This document shows positions 35,770 to 47,223 of a DNA stretch of 64,000 bases, piece after piece. The translations under genes were made by a program, and so were the position numbers. Below the pieces are notes generated by a model, which saw only the letters and a program-made list of their open reading frames with translations, was not told the DNA's origin and ran no database searches. Source of the stretch: Pseudomonas canadensis (GTDB taxonomy: Bacteria > Pseudomonadota > Gammaproteobacteria > Pseudomonadales > Pseudomonadaceae); assembly GCF_000503215.1 (NCBI RefSeq), contig NZ_AYTD01000014.1, positions 186,001-250,000 on the forward strand, read 5' to 3'. Position 1 is the stretch's first letter; each line of letters starts with the position of its first letter.

Positions 35770-37057
35770 AGTGCGGCCCTGGATGGCAATCGTGGCCGGT
35801 ACCATCTGGGGCGCGTTGACCCTTTATTTGTTGTGGCTGTGCGCCAACGCCTCGGTGTTCGTCGGCGAATACAGCTTTTTGCGCTTGATGGCCGGGCCGG
35901 GCTACCTGGTGGCGGAGCAGCTCAAGCCCTTGCCGGCCGAGCAGCGTGAAGCGCGCATGGACGCGTTGCGTGCGCGCTTCCAGTACCCGATCAGCCTGGT
36001 CAAACTGGACGCGATCGAACTGCCACCCGAAGCCCTGATCATGCTCAAACACCAACAACCGGCGCAGAGCAGCGATGAAGACATCACTTACTTTCCGCTC
36101 GACGACACGACCCTGATCCAGTTCGGCCCGATGTGGGGAACGGCTGAGGTCAAGGACCTCCTGCAATTCCCGGTCTATGGCATCACCGCGTGCGTGGCCG
36201 GCCTGCCCCTGGTGCTATGGATGTGGCTGGGTCTGCGCGCACGTCGCCAGCGCAGCGCCGATGTAGAAGCACTTAATGCCTGCCTGGGCACCCTGGCTCG
36301 CACGCCCAACGCCATGCTGCCGGCCATGGGCAAGGAATGGACGCCGTTGCTGCAAACCGTGCAACAACATGCGCAGGACATTACCGCCATGAGCGAGCGT
36401 CACCGGGAGGTGTCCCAAGCCGTTTCCCACGAACTGCGCACGCCTCTGGCACGAATGCGTTTCGCCTTGACCCTGCTGAGCAAAAGCGACGATCCCCTCA
36501 CGCGCACGCGCCTGCAGGAACGCTTGCAAACCGATGTGGAAGAACTCGAAGCCCTGGTCCGCGCCAGCCTGGCCTTTGCCCGGATGGCCGGTGCGCCCAC
36601 CGACCTGCAGCATGAACCCATTCCAATCCGTGACTGGCTGCATCAGGAGTTCGCCTTGCTCGACGGGCACCATCGCCGCCTGAGCCTGGAGACGGAACCG
36701 GTGGATCTGCAACTGATCGGCGACCGCGCCTTGCTGCATTTGATCGTGCGCAACCTGTTAAGCAACGCCATTACCTATGCCCGCGACCAAGTGTGCGTCA
36801 GCGCTGCCTGCGAAGATGAGCAGCATCTTGTGCTACATGTGGACGATGACGGCCCTGGCATCCTCGCCGAAAACCGCGAAAAGGTATTCGAACCGTTTGT
36901 GCGCCTGGCCATGGGCGGCGATGAGCCCAGCGGCTTCGGCCTCGGCCTGGCACTGGCCAAGCGCGCGACCCAATGGCATCGCGGTGAATTATGCGTTGCG
37001 CGCAGCCCGCTGGGCGGTGCACGTCTGACTCTGATCCTGCCCCTACGCCCCCAGTAA
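35759..37057 (+). CDS. Sensor histidine kinase, RstB-like
   Basis: 432 residues: membrane segments near 8-30 and 140-160, periplasmic domain about 110 residues, HisKA with AVSHELRTPLARMRFAL, ATPase motifs NLLSNAITYA, DDGPGI and GFGLGLALAKR. Partner of the regulator just upstream (11-base overlap). Signal not known; RstB-type kinases respond to envelope or acid/Mg stress. Confidence 0.83.
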   Translation: MLSKVRPWMAIVAGTIWGALTLYLLWLCANASVFVGEYSFLRLMAGPGYLVAEQLKPLPAEQREARMDALRARFQYPISLVKLDAIELPPEALIMLKHQQPAQSSDEDITYFPLDDTTLIQFGPMWGTAEVKDLLQFPVYGITACVAGLPLVLWMWLGLRARRQRSADVEALNACLGTLARTPNAMLPAMGKEWTPLLQTVQQHAQDITAMSERHREVSQAVSHELRTPLARMRFALTLLSKSDDPLTRTRLQERLQTDVEELEALVRASLAFARMAGAPTDLQHEPIPIRDWLHQEFALLDGHHRRLSLETEPVDLQLIGDRALLHLIVRNLLSNAITYARDQVCVSAACEDEQHLVLHVDDDGPGILAENREKVFEPFVRLAMGGDEPSGFGLGLALAKRATQWHRGELCVARSPLGGARLTLILPLRPQ

Positions 37058-37176
37058 CCAACGTGTTACAGCCTGTGACAGTGCACCGCTGGCATTCTCC
37101 GTAATCTCGCCACCTGATCCAGGAGAGCCCCTGCACCCTGGGTCCCGTCCTTTGGATCCGGCTGGAGAGCCCGTTC

Positions 37177-37419
37177 ATGCGTCCCCCCAAGAAACATTTG
37201 CCCGCGTTGATGCTGTCGCTGTGTATCGCCGCCAGTTCACTGCTGGCCTGCCACTGGGGGCGGCCCATACCCAGCACAACCGCACATGTGCCTACCGAAG
37301 AGCCTTTCGACAGTGCGAGTGCACCGTGGTCCGCTGCACGTGTGCTCTTTATCGGCCAACCCACCCTGGCCCGCGGGATGACGTTCAAGAAGCTATTGCG
37401 ACGACGCGGAATCGGCTGA
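37177..37419 (+). CDS. Possible small lipoprotein
   Basis: 80 residues with a basic start, hydrophobic stretch and lipobox LLAC at about 22-25, then a short proline/serine-rich and finally basic tail. GGAGAG lies eight bases before the ATG. It follows the RstB-like kinase by 119 bp and precedes a terminator. No family recognised; coding status is likely but not proven. Confidence 0.5.
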   Translation: MRPPKKHLPALMLSLCIAASSLLACHWGRPIPSTTAHVPTEEPFDSASAPWSAARVLFIGQPTLARGMTFKKLLRRRGIG

Positions 37420-37435
37420 GCGAACAGTCGCCCAT

Positions 37436-37473
37436 AAAAAAACCCGCCTGCATTACTGCAGGCGGGTTTTTTA
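37436..37473. terminator. Bidirectional terminator between the small lipoprotein and groEL
   Basis: 13-bp stem AAACCCGCCTGCA with complement, loop TTAC, A-run on the left and T-run on the right, so it serves both strands. Confidence 0.93.
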
Positions 37474-37492
37474 TTAGCCGGGTAAGGCTGGC

Positions 37493-39151
<1,659 letters not shown>

Positions 39152-39189
39152 TTAAATACTTTGGAGTAACGGGAAAATGAGCGGGGGAA

Positions 39190-39486
39190 TCAGCCTTCCA
39201 GTACGGCGAGAATCTCGTTCTCAGCCATGACCAGCAGGTCTTCGCCGTCAACTTTCACAGTGTTGCTGCCGGAGTAAGGGCCGAATACAACCTTGTCACC
39301 GACTTTAACGGCCAGAGCACGCACTTCACCGTTTTCCAGGGTTTTGCCTGGACCCGCAGCGACGATCACACCGTGGTTGGCTTTTTCAGCAGCCGAACCT
39401 GGCAGAACGATACCGCCAGCGGTTTTCTTTTCTTCTTCGCTACGACGGATTACGACGCGGTCGTGCAGAGGACGAAGCTTGCTCAT
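39190..39486 (-). CDS. groES: Co-chaperonin GroES
   Basis: 98 residues, starting [15 protein letters not shown], mobile loop [18 protein letters not shown], and the C-terminal [17 protein letters not shown] segment. Lid of the GroEL cage. GGAGAG ribosome site; heat-shock promoter about 140 bp upstream. Confidence 0.98.
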   Translation of the reverse strand: MSKLRPLHDRVVIRRSEEEKKTAGGIVLPGSAAEKANHGVIVAAGPGKTLENGEVRALAVKVGDKVVFGPYSGSNTVKVDGEDLLVMAENEILAVLEG

Positions 39487-39626
39487 TGTCGATCTCTCCT
39501 AATTGTGTTTTTCATCGGCCGGTGTCAATACCGGCGGGGTGTATTCCGGCTGTGCCGGTCGCGCCTCGCCAAGCAAGACGCGGAAGTCTGTCTGGTGTCG
39601 CCACCAGAAACCTTGCGGTGACCGTT

Positions 39627-39654
39627 ACATAAGGGCGCATAAGCTTATTACAAG
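39627..39654 (-). promoter_or_regulatory. Sigma-32 heat-shock promoter of groESL
   Basis: On the minus strand CTTGTAA (39648-39654) and CCCTTATGT (39627-39635), 12 bp apart, fit the sigma-32 pattern CTTGAAA and CCCCATnT with few mismatches. Confidence 0.7.
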
Positions 39655-39698
39655 GGGCCGTGGCGTAATTTTTTTGCGTGTGCCGACGACTGAAAGCA

Positions 39699-39722
39699 GC
39701 ACGGCACCCAGAGGTGCCGTGC
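39699..39722 (-). terminator. Hairpin after fxsA
   Basis: Perfect 10-bp stem GCACGGCACC with complement and loop CAGA, 11 bases past the fxsA stop. The T-run is short, so it is a weak terminator or 3' stabiliser. Confidence 0.55.
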
Positions 39723-39733
39723 CAGCTAAGCGG

Positions 39734-40210
39734 TTATTTGCTGTCGCGGTGCTCGAACTCACCTTCGATCACATCACCTTCACGCCCCAGCGGCTGGCGC
39801 GGGGCCGGACCGCCACGGGGTTGCAGGTCATCGGCGAACGCACGCTGGCGAATCGCTGCCTCTTCGGCGCGCTGGCGCATCTTGCCTGCCAGCAATTTGC
39901 GGGTAAACGGCAGCAACATCACCAGGCCGACCACGTCGCTGATGAAACCTGGCAGGATCAGCAGGCCACCGGCCAGGGCCATCATCAGGCCTTCAAGCAT
40001 GGTTTGCGCGGGCAGTTCGCCCCGGTTAAGGCTTTCACGGGCACGCAGCGCCGTGGCCAGGCCGGCGACGCGCAGCACCAGAACGCCGAGCATCGAGCCG
40101 AGAATGATCAGCAACAGGGCCGGGAAAAAGCCGATCGCACTGCTGACTTGAACGAATACGAACAGCTCCAACACCGGGAACAGCAGAAAGAGCAACAAAA
40201 AAGGGCGCAT
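39734..40210 (-). CDS. fxsA: FxsA family inner-membrane protein
   Basis: 158 residues from ATG 40210 (GAGGAA upstream). Two to three membrane segments (PFLLLFLLFPVLELFVFVQV, LLLIILGSMLGVLVL, GGLLILPGFISDVVGLVMLL) and a polar C-terminal tail are the FxsA pattern. In E. coli overproduced FxsA counters F-plasmid exclusion of phage T7; the normal role is unknown. Adjacent to groES as in other pseudomonads. Confidence 0.9.
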   Translation of the reverse strand: MRPFLLLFLLFPVLELFVFVQVSSAIGFFPALLLIILGSMLGVLVLRVAGLATALRARESLNRGELPAQTMLEGLMMALAGGLLILPGFISDVVGLVMLLPFTRKLLAGKMRQRAEEAAIRQRAFADDLQPRGGPAPRQPLGREGDVIEGEFEHRDSK

Positions 40211-40276
40211 CAAATGGTTCCTCAACGCAAGAATGCCTTGCCAGTCCACCTTAGATGACGTCGCCGTTTCGTGAAT

Positions 40277-41008
40277 TCAAGCGTCAGCGGCTTCTTTTTT
40301 CGGCCAGACCTCGGCGTGAGCCAATGAAACCAAGGCTTCGCGCACTTGTGTCGGCGTGTTGCAAGACTCCGCAAACGGCAACCAATATAAGGATTGGCCT
40401 ATACGCAAGTGCATGCCTTCGCTGTCGATACCGGCCAACTGGGCAGGCTCGGAAGTCGGTAAACCGGTGAGGTCGACGTAATGGGCAATGGCCTTGGTGT
40501 GATCGCTGTTCATGTGTTCGATCATGCTGCGCTCGGCCTTGCCCGCAAACGGGTTGGCCAACGTCAACTGATCGACCCAGTGAATCGCGCCAAAACCACC
40601 GATATAACGGTGACGCACCGGCTTGAGCACCCAGAAGTCGAAATCGTGAGCCTTGTGGTAGTTGGCTGAATCGGGGAAGTAGCGGTAATAACGCTCGGCC
40701 GCCGCCTCGATGGCTGCGCCCTCCTCCAGTTTTTCGGCTTCAGCCAGGTAGGTCAGGCGCCCGACGGCCTGCACGTCATCCGCCTCGCGCTCACCCACCA
40801 GCAGCGAACACTTGGGGTCTTTCTGCAGGTTGTGAGTATGTTGGGCGATGCGGCTGATCAGGATCAGCGGGCGGCCCTGCTCGTCCAGGCAATACGGCAC
40901 TACCGAGCCGAAAGGGAAGCCGGGCATGGCTTTGGACTGTGTGGCGAGAGCCCCACGGTATTCCTTGAGCAACAGCTCTCGGGCGTTCTTGGCAACCTGT
41001 GCGCTCAA
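40277..41008 (-). CDS. HugZ-like split-barrel protein (putative heme utilisation)
   Basis: 243 residues. N-terminal pyridoxamine-phosphate-oxidase-like barrel (FPFGSVVPYCLDEQGRPLILISRIAQHTHNL, CSLLVGE) and C-terminal DUF2470 domain (ERSMIEHMNSDHTKAIAHYVD). HugZ relatives bind or degrade heme. The start is TTG with GAGGAG upstream; no ATG is available nearby. A 4 x 8-bp tandem repeat lies 35 bases upstream of the start. Confidence 0.82.
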   Translation of the reverse strand: MSAQVAKNARELLLKEYRGALATQSKAMPGFPFGSVVPYCLDEQGRPLILISRIAQHTHNLQKDPKCSLLVGEREADDVQAVGRLTYLAEAEKLEEGAAIEAAAERYYRYFPDSANYHKAHDFDFWVLKPVRHRYIGGFGAIHWVDQLTLANPFAGKAERSMIEHMNSDHTKAIAHYVDLTGLPTSEPAQLAGIDSEGMHLRIGQSLYWLPFAESCNTPTQVREALVSLAHAEVWPKKEAADA

Positions 41009-41042
41009 CGTATGACTCCTCGGGTATTCAGCCGCTCCATGA

Positions 41043-41074
41043 CCTATGGGCCTATGGGCCTATGGGCCTATGGG
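41043..41074. repeat. Tandem repeat, 4 x CCTATGGG
   Basis: Four exact head-to-tail copies of the 8-mer CCTATGGG in the promoter region of the HugZ-like gene. An 8-bp unit changes promoter spacing by most of a helical turn when copy number changes. Confidence 0.95.
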
Positions 41075-41139
41075 AATGAATCTCAACGCAAGGTAATCAT
41101 TATCGGCAAAGGTTGCCAAGCAGGTTTTGTACGCCCGTG

Positions 41140-42147
41140 TTACCAGGCCACGCCAAAGCCTGCGGTATAGCGGGTTTTGCTCAGGCTGCTGTCGGAGTCT
41201 CCACTGATAACGTCGCGTTCGGCCTTGAGGTTGAGCGACGCCCACTCGGTGACCTTGTAGCGCAGGCCCATTTCTGCGTCCAACGAGTATTCCGCCGGAC
41301 CGCCGATGGGCTTGCCCACTTCGCCGTTGGTGAAGAACTCGACGGTCTTGCCCACCAGGTAGCGGTTGTAATTCCACTTCATGGCCAGGGAGTAGAAGTT
41401 GTCCTTGCCGCCGTCGGCGTATTCATAGTCGGTGCGGTTGACCAGCGAGCCCAGGGAGAACGCGCCCAACTCATCGTCCCAGAACTGATAGCCCGGGCCC
41501 GTGCCGACGGTGCGTTGACGGGACAGGTCTTCAACCTTGTCGCGCTTGTAGGTCAAGCGCCCCTGCCAGAACCAGTGCTCGGTCAGGAAACGGTCGAGGT
41601 CGTATTCCAGGGCCCAGTTGTCGGTGGTGGTGACGTCGTCCTGGAACTCGCGGTTGTACTCGCCCTGCCCGGTATGGCGCCATTGACCATGGCGGGCGGT
41701 GGTCTTGAAGTCGATGTCGTAGTCGTTGGTGTCTTTATCGGCGCGTTTATAGTCCAGCGCCATGTCTACATTGCCCTTCCACACCAGGTCTTCAACCACC
41801 GGCTTGGGCTTGATGATCTGCTGGATGCTGGCCAGTTCGACGGTCTTGGGCGCTTCGCCGTTGGCCAGGACCACTTTGCCATCGTCCGCCGCTTTCAGGG
41901 ACTTGGCCTTCTCGCCGGTATAGGCGTCCTGCTTGACCAGCAGTTCCTGGTCGCTCTCCAGGGTTTTCACCTGTTTCCAGTCTACCGGGATGGCGCCTGC
42001 GTAATCGGTTTGGATCAGCAGCTTGCCACCGTCGAAGACCTTGATCTTGCCCGTCAGGCGGTCACCGTTTTTCAACCAGACGGTATCGGCCAGCAAAGGC
42101 GTGGAGGCGCTGAAAACAGCGAGGCACAGCAGGGTTCTGGACAGCAT
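41140..42147 (-). CDS. DUF481 outer-membrane beta-barrel protein
   Basis: 335 residues. Signal peptide (cleaved after about LLADT), N-terminal SH3-like stretch (VWLKNGDRLTGKIKVFDGGKLLIQTDYAG), then the DUF481 barrel with alternating strands and a C-terminal aromatic residue (FGVAW). Probably outer-membrane located; role unknown. Single gene. Confidence 0.83.
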   Translation of the reverse strand: MLSRTLLCLAVFSASTPLLADTVWLKNGDRLTGKIKVFDGGKLLIQTDYAGAIPVDWKQVKTLESDQELLVKQDAYTGEKAKSLKAADDGKVVLANGEAPKTVELASIQQIIKPKPVVEDLVWKGNVDMALDYKRADKDTNDYDIDFKTTARHGQWRHTGQGEYNREFQDDVTTTDNWALEYDLDRFLTEHWFWQGRLTYKRDKVEDLSRQRTVGTGPGYQFWDDELGAFSLGSLVNRTDYEYADGGKDNFYSLAMKWNYNRYLVGKTVEFFTNGEVGKPIGGPAEYSLDAEMGLRYKVTEWASLNLKAERDVISGDSDSSLSKTRYTAGFGVAW

Positions 42148-42286
42148 AAGCGGATAAGGAGCTCAAGGTTGGCGAAAAAGGGCGGTTATCGTGTTAGATA
42201 GCTAGGACTGACTCAAGGATTTATGTTGAGTTCAATTCTCATCAGCACACTTACAGACCTTTCCTACAATTGTGCCGTCGGTATCA

Positions 42287-42655
42287 ATGGATATGCCTAC
42301 CGTGAATCAGCCCGCCGAAACACCACAAAGCCCCGCCGAAATGCGCCGCACCGCGCTCTACCTGACCCTGGCCCAAGTGCCCGCAGGCTGCGTGGTGAGC
42401 TACGGTGAGCTGGCCCACTTGGCGGGGCTCGGGCGTGCGGCGCGCTGGGTTGGCCGTACGCTAAGCCAGCTTCCCGAAGACACCAAGCTGCCCTGGCACC
42501 GCGTGCTGGGTGCCGGCGGTCGGATAAGTCTGCCGGTGGGCAGTGCCTCGGGTGACGAGCAACGCGCGCGTTTGCGCGATGAAGGCGTCACTGTCCGCAA
42601 CAATCGCGTTGATATTCAGCGCCATGGCTGGCGCCCGGTAGAGCACAGCGGTTAG
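42287..42655 (+). CDS. Alkyltransferase-like protein (ATL, MGMT family)
   Basis: 122 residues. Has the MGMT active-site-helix region and DNA-binding domain (GCVVSYGELAHLAGLGRAARWVGRTLSQ) but the methyl-acceptor motif PCHRV reads PWHRV. It therefore cannot repair by itself; ATLs bind O6-alkylguanine tightly and hand it to nucleotide excision repair. Start uncertain: GTG 42272, ATG 42287 and ATG 42293 are in frame. Confidence 0.87.
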   Translation: MDMPTVNQPAETPQSPAEMRRTALYLTLAQVPAGCVVSYGELAHLAGLGRAARWVGRTLSQLPEDTKLPWHRVLGAGGRISLPVGSASGDEQRARLRDEGVTVRNNRVDIQRHGWRPVEHSG

Positions 42656-42698
42656 AGTGCGCGCTTTGTTTCCGCAAATCTGAGGCAGACTCCAGCCC

Positions 42699-44231
42699 AT
42701 GCCCCGTAAAACCTGGCGCGCCGCGCTCGCCGCCTATGCCAGCCCCTCGACGTTAGTCCTGTTGTTGCTCGGCTTTGCCGCCGGCCTGCCTTACATGTTG
42801 GTGTTCTCGACGCTTTCAGTGTGGTTGCGCGAAGCCGGTGTGGCGCGCGAAACCATCGGCTACGCGAGCTTGATCGGTTTGGCGTATGCCTTTAAGTGGG
42901 TGTGGTCGCCGCTGCTCGACCAATGGCGCCTGCCGTTGCTCGGCAAACTCGGGCGCCGCCGTTCCTGGCTGGTGCTGGCCCAGTCGCTGGTGATCCTCGG
43001 ATTGATCGGCATGGGTTTTTGCGACCCGCAGAAACACTTGTCCTGGCTGATCGCTATCGCGGTCATCGTTGCCTTTGCGTCCGCCACCCAGGACATCGCC
43101 GTCGACGCCTATCGCTTGGAAATCGCCGACGACAGCCGCCAGGCTGCTCTGGCCGCCAGCTACATGTCCGGCTATCGCATTGCAGCCCTGCTCGCCACAG
43201 CGGGCGCACTGTTTTTTGCCGAAGGTTTCGGCTCCACCGGCTTCAACTATAAACACTCGGCCTGGACCGGCACCTATGTGCTGTTCGGGGTACTGATGAT
43301 CCCGGCGCTGCTGACCACCTTCTTCATGCGCGAACCGAATGTGCCACTGCGCACTCAATTGCAGGCCGGGCGCTACAGCTTTGTGCATCAGTTGGTTTCG
43401 GTGTTTGTACTGATCGTGTTGCTGGTGTCGGTGCCGGCCATGTTCACCCAACTGTTCAACACTGACTTCGAAAGCGTGCTGTTCCATGGCATGAGCCTGT
43501 GGGACTTGCTGATGGAAGACCGCGCATTCCTGCGGGCCATCCTCTATATAACGCTCACCACCCTATGCCTCTCGGCCATGGGCCGCCGTGGCCTGGCGCC
43601 GGTGCTGACGCCGGTCAATGACTTTATCCTGCGCTACCGCTGGCAGGCGTTGTTGCTGCTGGGGCTGATCGCTACCTATCGCATGTCCGACACCGTGATG
43701 GGCGTGATGGCCAACGTGTTCTACATCGACCAGGGCTTCACCAAGGACCAGATCGCCGGGGTCAGCAAGATCTTCGGCCTGATCATGACCTTGCTTGGCG
43801 CCGGCATGGGCGGCCTGCTGATTGTGCGTTTCGGCATCCTGCCGATCCTGTTCATCGGCGGTGTGGCCTCGGCTGGCACCAACCTGCTGTTCGTGATGCT
43901 CGCCGACATGGGCCCGGACCTGCAGATGCTGATCTTCACCATTTCCCTGGATAACTTCAGCTCGGGGCTGGCGACCTCGGCATTCGTGGCCTACCTTTCC
44001 AGCCTGACCAACCTGAAGTTCTCCGCCACCCAATATGCGTTGCTCAGCTCGATCATGCTGTTGCTACCGCGGCTGATCGGTGGCTATTCGGGGGTGATGG
44101 TGGAGAAGTTCGGCTATCACAATTTCTTCCTGATCACCTGCATGCTGGGTGTGCCGACGTTGCTGCTGATTGCGCTGCATTGGTTTCAGGAGAATCGGCG
44201 AATTCGGTTGAATCCACCGCAGGAAGACTGA
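42699..44231 (+). CDS. ampG: Muropeptide permease AmpG
   Basis: 510-residue inner-membrane MFS-type carrier with about 14 membrane segments. GFAAGLPYMLVFSTLSVWLREAGV near the N-terminus, AYAFKWVWSPLLDQ, GRRRSWLVLAQ and ATQDIAVDAYRLEI are AmpG hallmarks. Imports GlcNAc-anhMurNAc peptides for cell-wall recycling and, with AmpR, feeds AmpC beta-lactamase induction. Confidence 0.93.
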   Translation: MPRKTWRAALAAYASPSTLVLLLLGFAAGLPYMLVFSTLSVWLREAGVARETIGYASLIGLAYAFKWVWSPLLDQWRLPLLGKLGRRRSWLVLAQSLVILGLIGMGFCDPQKHLSWLIAIAVIVAFASATQDIAVDAYRLEIADDSRQAALAASYMSGYRIAALLATAGALFFAEGFGSTGFNYKHSAWTGTYVLFGVLMIPALLTTFFMREPNVPLRTQLQAGRYSFVHQLVSVFVLIVLLVSVPAMFTQLFNTDFESVLFHGMSLWDLLMEDRAFLRAILYITLTTLCLSAMGRRGLAPVLTPVNDFILRYRWQALLLLGLIATYRMSDTVMGVMANVFYIDQGFTKDQIAGVSKIFGLIMTLLGAGMGGLLIVRFGILPILFIGGVASAGTNLLFVMLADMGPDLQMLIFTISLDNFSSGLATSAFVAYLSSLTNLKFSATQYALLSSIMLLLPRLIGGYSGVMVEKFGYHNFFLITCMLGVPTLLLIALHWFQENRRIRLNPPQED

Positions 44232-44243
44232 CACACATGCTTT

Positions 44244-44337
44244 TGTGGTGAGGGAGCTTGCTCCCGCTGGGGTGCGAAGCAGCCCCAAAAGCCGGCTCCA
44301 GCTGCGCTGTCGAACGGGAGCAAGCTCCCTCACTACA
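44244..44337. repeat. REP-like doublet, TGTGGTGAGGGAGC family
   Basis: 94-bp element with arms TGTGGTGAGGGAGCTTGCTC and near-exact complement, plus an inner hairpin; follows ampG. Confidence 0.8.
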
Positions 44338-44429
44338 GACATCCCTACATTCTGATGCCTGTACGGCGGCAGTTTGCGCCCGTACAATCCAGAGTCATTT
44401 CAAGTCCAAGCAACCGACAACGGCCTACC

Positions 44430-46145
44430 ATGCGTACCAGTCAATATTTGCTCGCCACACAGAAAGAAACGCCTTCCGACGCGGTCGTGATCAGCCATCA
44501 GCTGATGCTGCGCGCCGGCATGATCCGCAAACTGGCCTCCGGCCTGTACACCTGGCTGCCCATGGGCTTGAAGGTGATGCGCAAGGTCGAAGCCATCGTT
44601 CGTGAAGAAATGAACGCTGCCGGCTCTCTGGAAGTGTTGATGCCGAGTACCCAACCGGCTGAACTGTGGCAGGAATCCGGGCGCTGGGAAGAGTACGGCC
44701 CTGAGCTGCTGCGCTTCAAGGATCGTCATGGCCGCGACTTCTGCGCCGGCCCGACCCACGAAGAAGTGATCACCGATCTGATGCGCAACGAGCTGAGCAG
44801 CTACAAACAGCTGCCGCTGAACCTGTATCAGATCCAGACCAAATTCCGTGACGAAATCCGTCCACGCTTCGGTTTGATGCGCGGCCGCGAATTCATCATG
44901 AAGGATGCGTACTCGTTCCACGCCGACCAGGCGTCACTGCAGGTCACCTACGACCGCATGCACCAGGCCTACTGCAACGTGTTCACGCGCCTGGGCCTGA
45001 AGTTCCGTCCGGTTGAAGCGGACAACGGCTCCATCGGCGGCGCCGGTTCCCACGAATTCCACGTACTGGCCGAGTCCGGCGAAGACGATATCGTGTTCAG
45101 CAACGGCTCCGACTACGCGGCGAACATCGAGAAAGCCGAAGCCGTGCCACGGGAAACCTCCCGTCCAGCACCGGCTGAAGAGCTGCGCCTGGTGGACACA
45201 CCTGAGACCAAGACCATCGCGGCCCTGGTGGAAAAATTCAATCTGCCGATTGAAAAGACCATCAAGACCCTGATCGTGCGCGCCGAAGAAGAAGGCAAGC
45301 TGATCGCCCTGGTGATCCGTGGCGACCACGAACTCAACGAAATCAAGGCGGCCCAGCAACCTGGCGTGGCCAGCCCGCTGGTCATGGCTACCGACGCCGA
45401 ACTGCGTGACGCCATTGGCGCCGGCGCAGGTTCGCTCGGCCCGCTGAACCTGCCGCTGCCGATCATCATCGACCGTTCGGTCGAGCTGATGAGCGACTTC
45501 GGCATCGGCGCGAACATCGACGACAAGCACTACTTCGGCGTGAACTGGGAGCGTGACCTGCCGGTTCCGACCGTGGCCGACCTGCGCAACGTGGTGGCCG
45601 GTGACCCAAGCCCGGATGGCAAGGGCACCCTGGAAATCAAGCGCGGCATCGAAGTCGGGCACATCTTCCAGCTGGGCAACAAGTACAGCAAGGCGATGAA
45701 GTGCGAAGTGCTGGGCGAGAACGGCAAGCCGATCACCCTGGAGATGGGCTGCTACGGCATTGGCGTATCGCGCGTGGTTGCCGCTGCCATCGAGCAGAAC
45801 AACGATGAGAAAGGCATCATCTGGAGTGACGCCCTCGCGCCGTTCCAGGTGGCTCTGGTGCCGCTGCGTTATGAAACCGAGCAAGTACGCGAAGCCACCG
45901 ACAAACTGTATGCCGATCTGACGGCCGCCGGTTTTGAAGTGTTGCTGGATGACCGGGACAAGAAAACCAGCCCGGGCATCAAATTCGCCGACATGGAATT
46001 GATTGGCATCCCGCACCGGATCGTGGTCAGTGACCGCGGCCTGGCCGATGGCAATCTGGAATACAAGAGCCGGACCGAAGCCGAAGCCCAACCGTTGCCG
46101 GTGGCTGACGTGCTGTCTTTCCTTCAGGCGCGTATTCGTCGCTGA
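44430..46145 (+). CDS. proS: Prolyl-tRNA synthetase
   Basis: 571 residues, bacterial (insertion-containing) type. Starts [19 protein letters not shown]; class II motif 2 region [24 protein letters not shown] editing domain about 225-405 ([20 protein letters not shown]), motif 3 [14 protein letters not shown]-terminal anticodon-binding domain. Charges tRNA-Pro with proline. An upstream in-frame ATG (44355) has no protein-like extension. Confidence 0.97.
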   Translation: MRTSQYLLATQKETPSDAVVISHQLMLRAGMIRKLASGLYTWLPMGLKVMRKVEAIVREEMNAAGSLEVLMPSTQPAELWQESGRWEEYGPELLRFKDRHGRDFCAGPTHEEVITDLMRNELSSYKQLPLNLYQIQTKFRDEIRPRFGLMRGREFIMKDAYSFHADQASLQVTYDRMHQAYCNVFTRLGLKFRPVEADNGSIGGAGSHEFHVLAESGEDDIVFSNGSDYAANIEKAEAVPRETSRPAPAEELRLVDTPETKTIAALVEKFNLPIEKTIKTLIVRAEEEGKLIALVIRGDHELNEIKAAQQPGVASPLVMATDAELRDAIGAGAGSLGPLNLPLPIIIDRSVELMSDFGIGANIDDKHYFGVNWERDLPVPTVADLRNVVAGDPSPDGKGTLEIKRGIEVGHIFQLGNKYSKAMKCEVLGENGKPITLEMGCYGIGVSRVVAAAIEQNNDEKGIIWSDALAPFQVALVPLRYETEQVREATDKLYADLTAAGFEVLLDDRDKKTSPGIKFADMELIGIPHRIVVSDRGLADGNLEYKSRTEAEAQPLPVADVLSFLQARIRR

Positions 46146-46165
46146 AAACCAGATCAAGAGAAGTC

Positions 46166-47119
46166 ATGTTCAAGCGAAACACCAGAGCCCTGGGGGGCGC
46201 CGCTTTGTGCGGCGCCCTGCTGGTCAGCGGCTGCGCCAACCAGATGTCGCAACGCAGTGAGCACGAGGAGCGGGTCGAGCGTAAGTTGCTCGACCACAGC
46301 CTGCAGATTGATGTAGGCGAACCCAAAGTGCTGGAGCTGCCGCAACGCCGGGTCCGCATTCACGAACAGAAGACCTTCGAGGTCACCGAGTTCGAAGTCA
46401 CCCGTCGTTACGACCGCTACACGCCCTACCAGCCCTGGCGCAAACTCTATGAGATGCCTTTGGGTGCCGTAGCCCTGGTGGCCGGCGCGGGCGCCAATGT
46501 GGTGAACGTATTCGCCCTTGGCAACCTGCCGACCAGTGTGACGCGTGACTGGCTGATCTACGGCGTGGACGGCCTAAACCCGTTCATGAACGTGCAGTCC
46601 CACGGCCGTGCGCAACAGAACCTGGCGGGCATTGATGAAGTCCAGCGCGACAAGCGCGTGGAGTATTCGAGCCTGCCCTGGAGCGAACGCCCGGTGCAAG
46701 TTACCGCCGGCAAGCAAGTCCATGAGCTGACCACCGACCGTAATGGCGTATTGCGCCTGAACCTGTTGGACAGCCCGTTTGCCGAGCAGGACCTGAACCG
46801 CGTCACGACCTTGAAGATCAGCGTGGAAGATGGCCAGGACGACGTGCATTCGGACTCCACGCTGGCGGTCAGCAGCACCTTGCGCAATAAGTTGCTGGAA
46901 GCCCACGGACTGATCTACGACGACCTGGAAGATGACGAAGTCAGTCAGTGGGTGCATAGGGTCAAGCGCTTGTCTGAACTGGGCCTGGAAGAAGAAGCCA
47001 GCGAGCTGGAGCAAAGCCTGATCGAACTGACCCGCAATGATCCCGAGTTGCAGCAGGAATTCCTGCAGGCGTTGACCAAGGATGCGGGGCGTCTCGTCGC
47101 AGATCCAGGCGCACGCTGA
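46166..47119 (+). CDS. Conserved lipoprotein of unknown function
   Basis: 317 residues with a lipobox VSGC at about residues 20-23. No catalytic motif recognised; a central hydrophobic stretch (PLGAVALVAGAGANVVNVFALG) and an acidic, Glu-rich C-terminal region. It starts 20 bases after proS and may be co-transcribed; the same neighbour is present in other pseudomonads. Confidence 0.75.
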   Translation: MFKRNTRALGGAALCGALLVSGCANQMSQRSEHEERVERKLLDHSLQIDVGEPKVLELPQRRVRIHEQKTFEVTEFEVTRRYDRYTPYQPWRKLYEMPLGAVALVAGAGANVVNVFALGNLPTSVTRDWLIYGVDGLNPFMNVQSHGRAQQNLAGIDEVQRDKRVEYSSLPWSERPVQVTAGKQVHELTTDRNGVLRLNLLDSPFAEQDLNRVTTLKISVEDGQDDVHSDSTLAVSSTLRNKLLEAHGLIYDDLEDDEVSQWVHRVKRLSELGLEEEASELEQSLIELTRNDPELQQEFLQALTKDAGRLVADPGAR

Positions 47120-47123
47120 ACCT

Positions 47124-47223
47124 TGTAGGAGCGAGCTTGCTCGCGAAAAACGTCAACGATGACGCGGGCATTCTGAATGAACGCGGTGCCGATGCGTTCT
47201 TCGCGAGCAAGCTCGCTCCTACA
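47124..47223. repeat. REP doublet (REPIN), 100-bp family, copy 4
   Basis: 24-bp inverted arms and a 52-bp spacer between convergent genes. The right arm supplies the dinB stop codon TAG. Confidence 0.9.
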
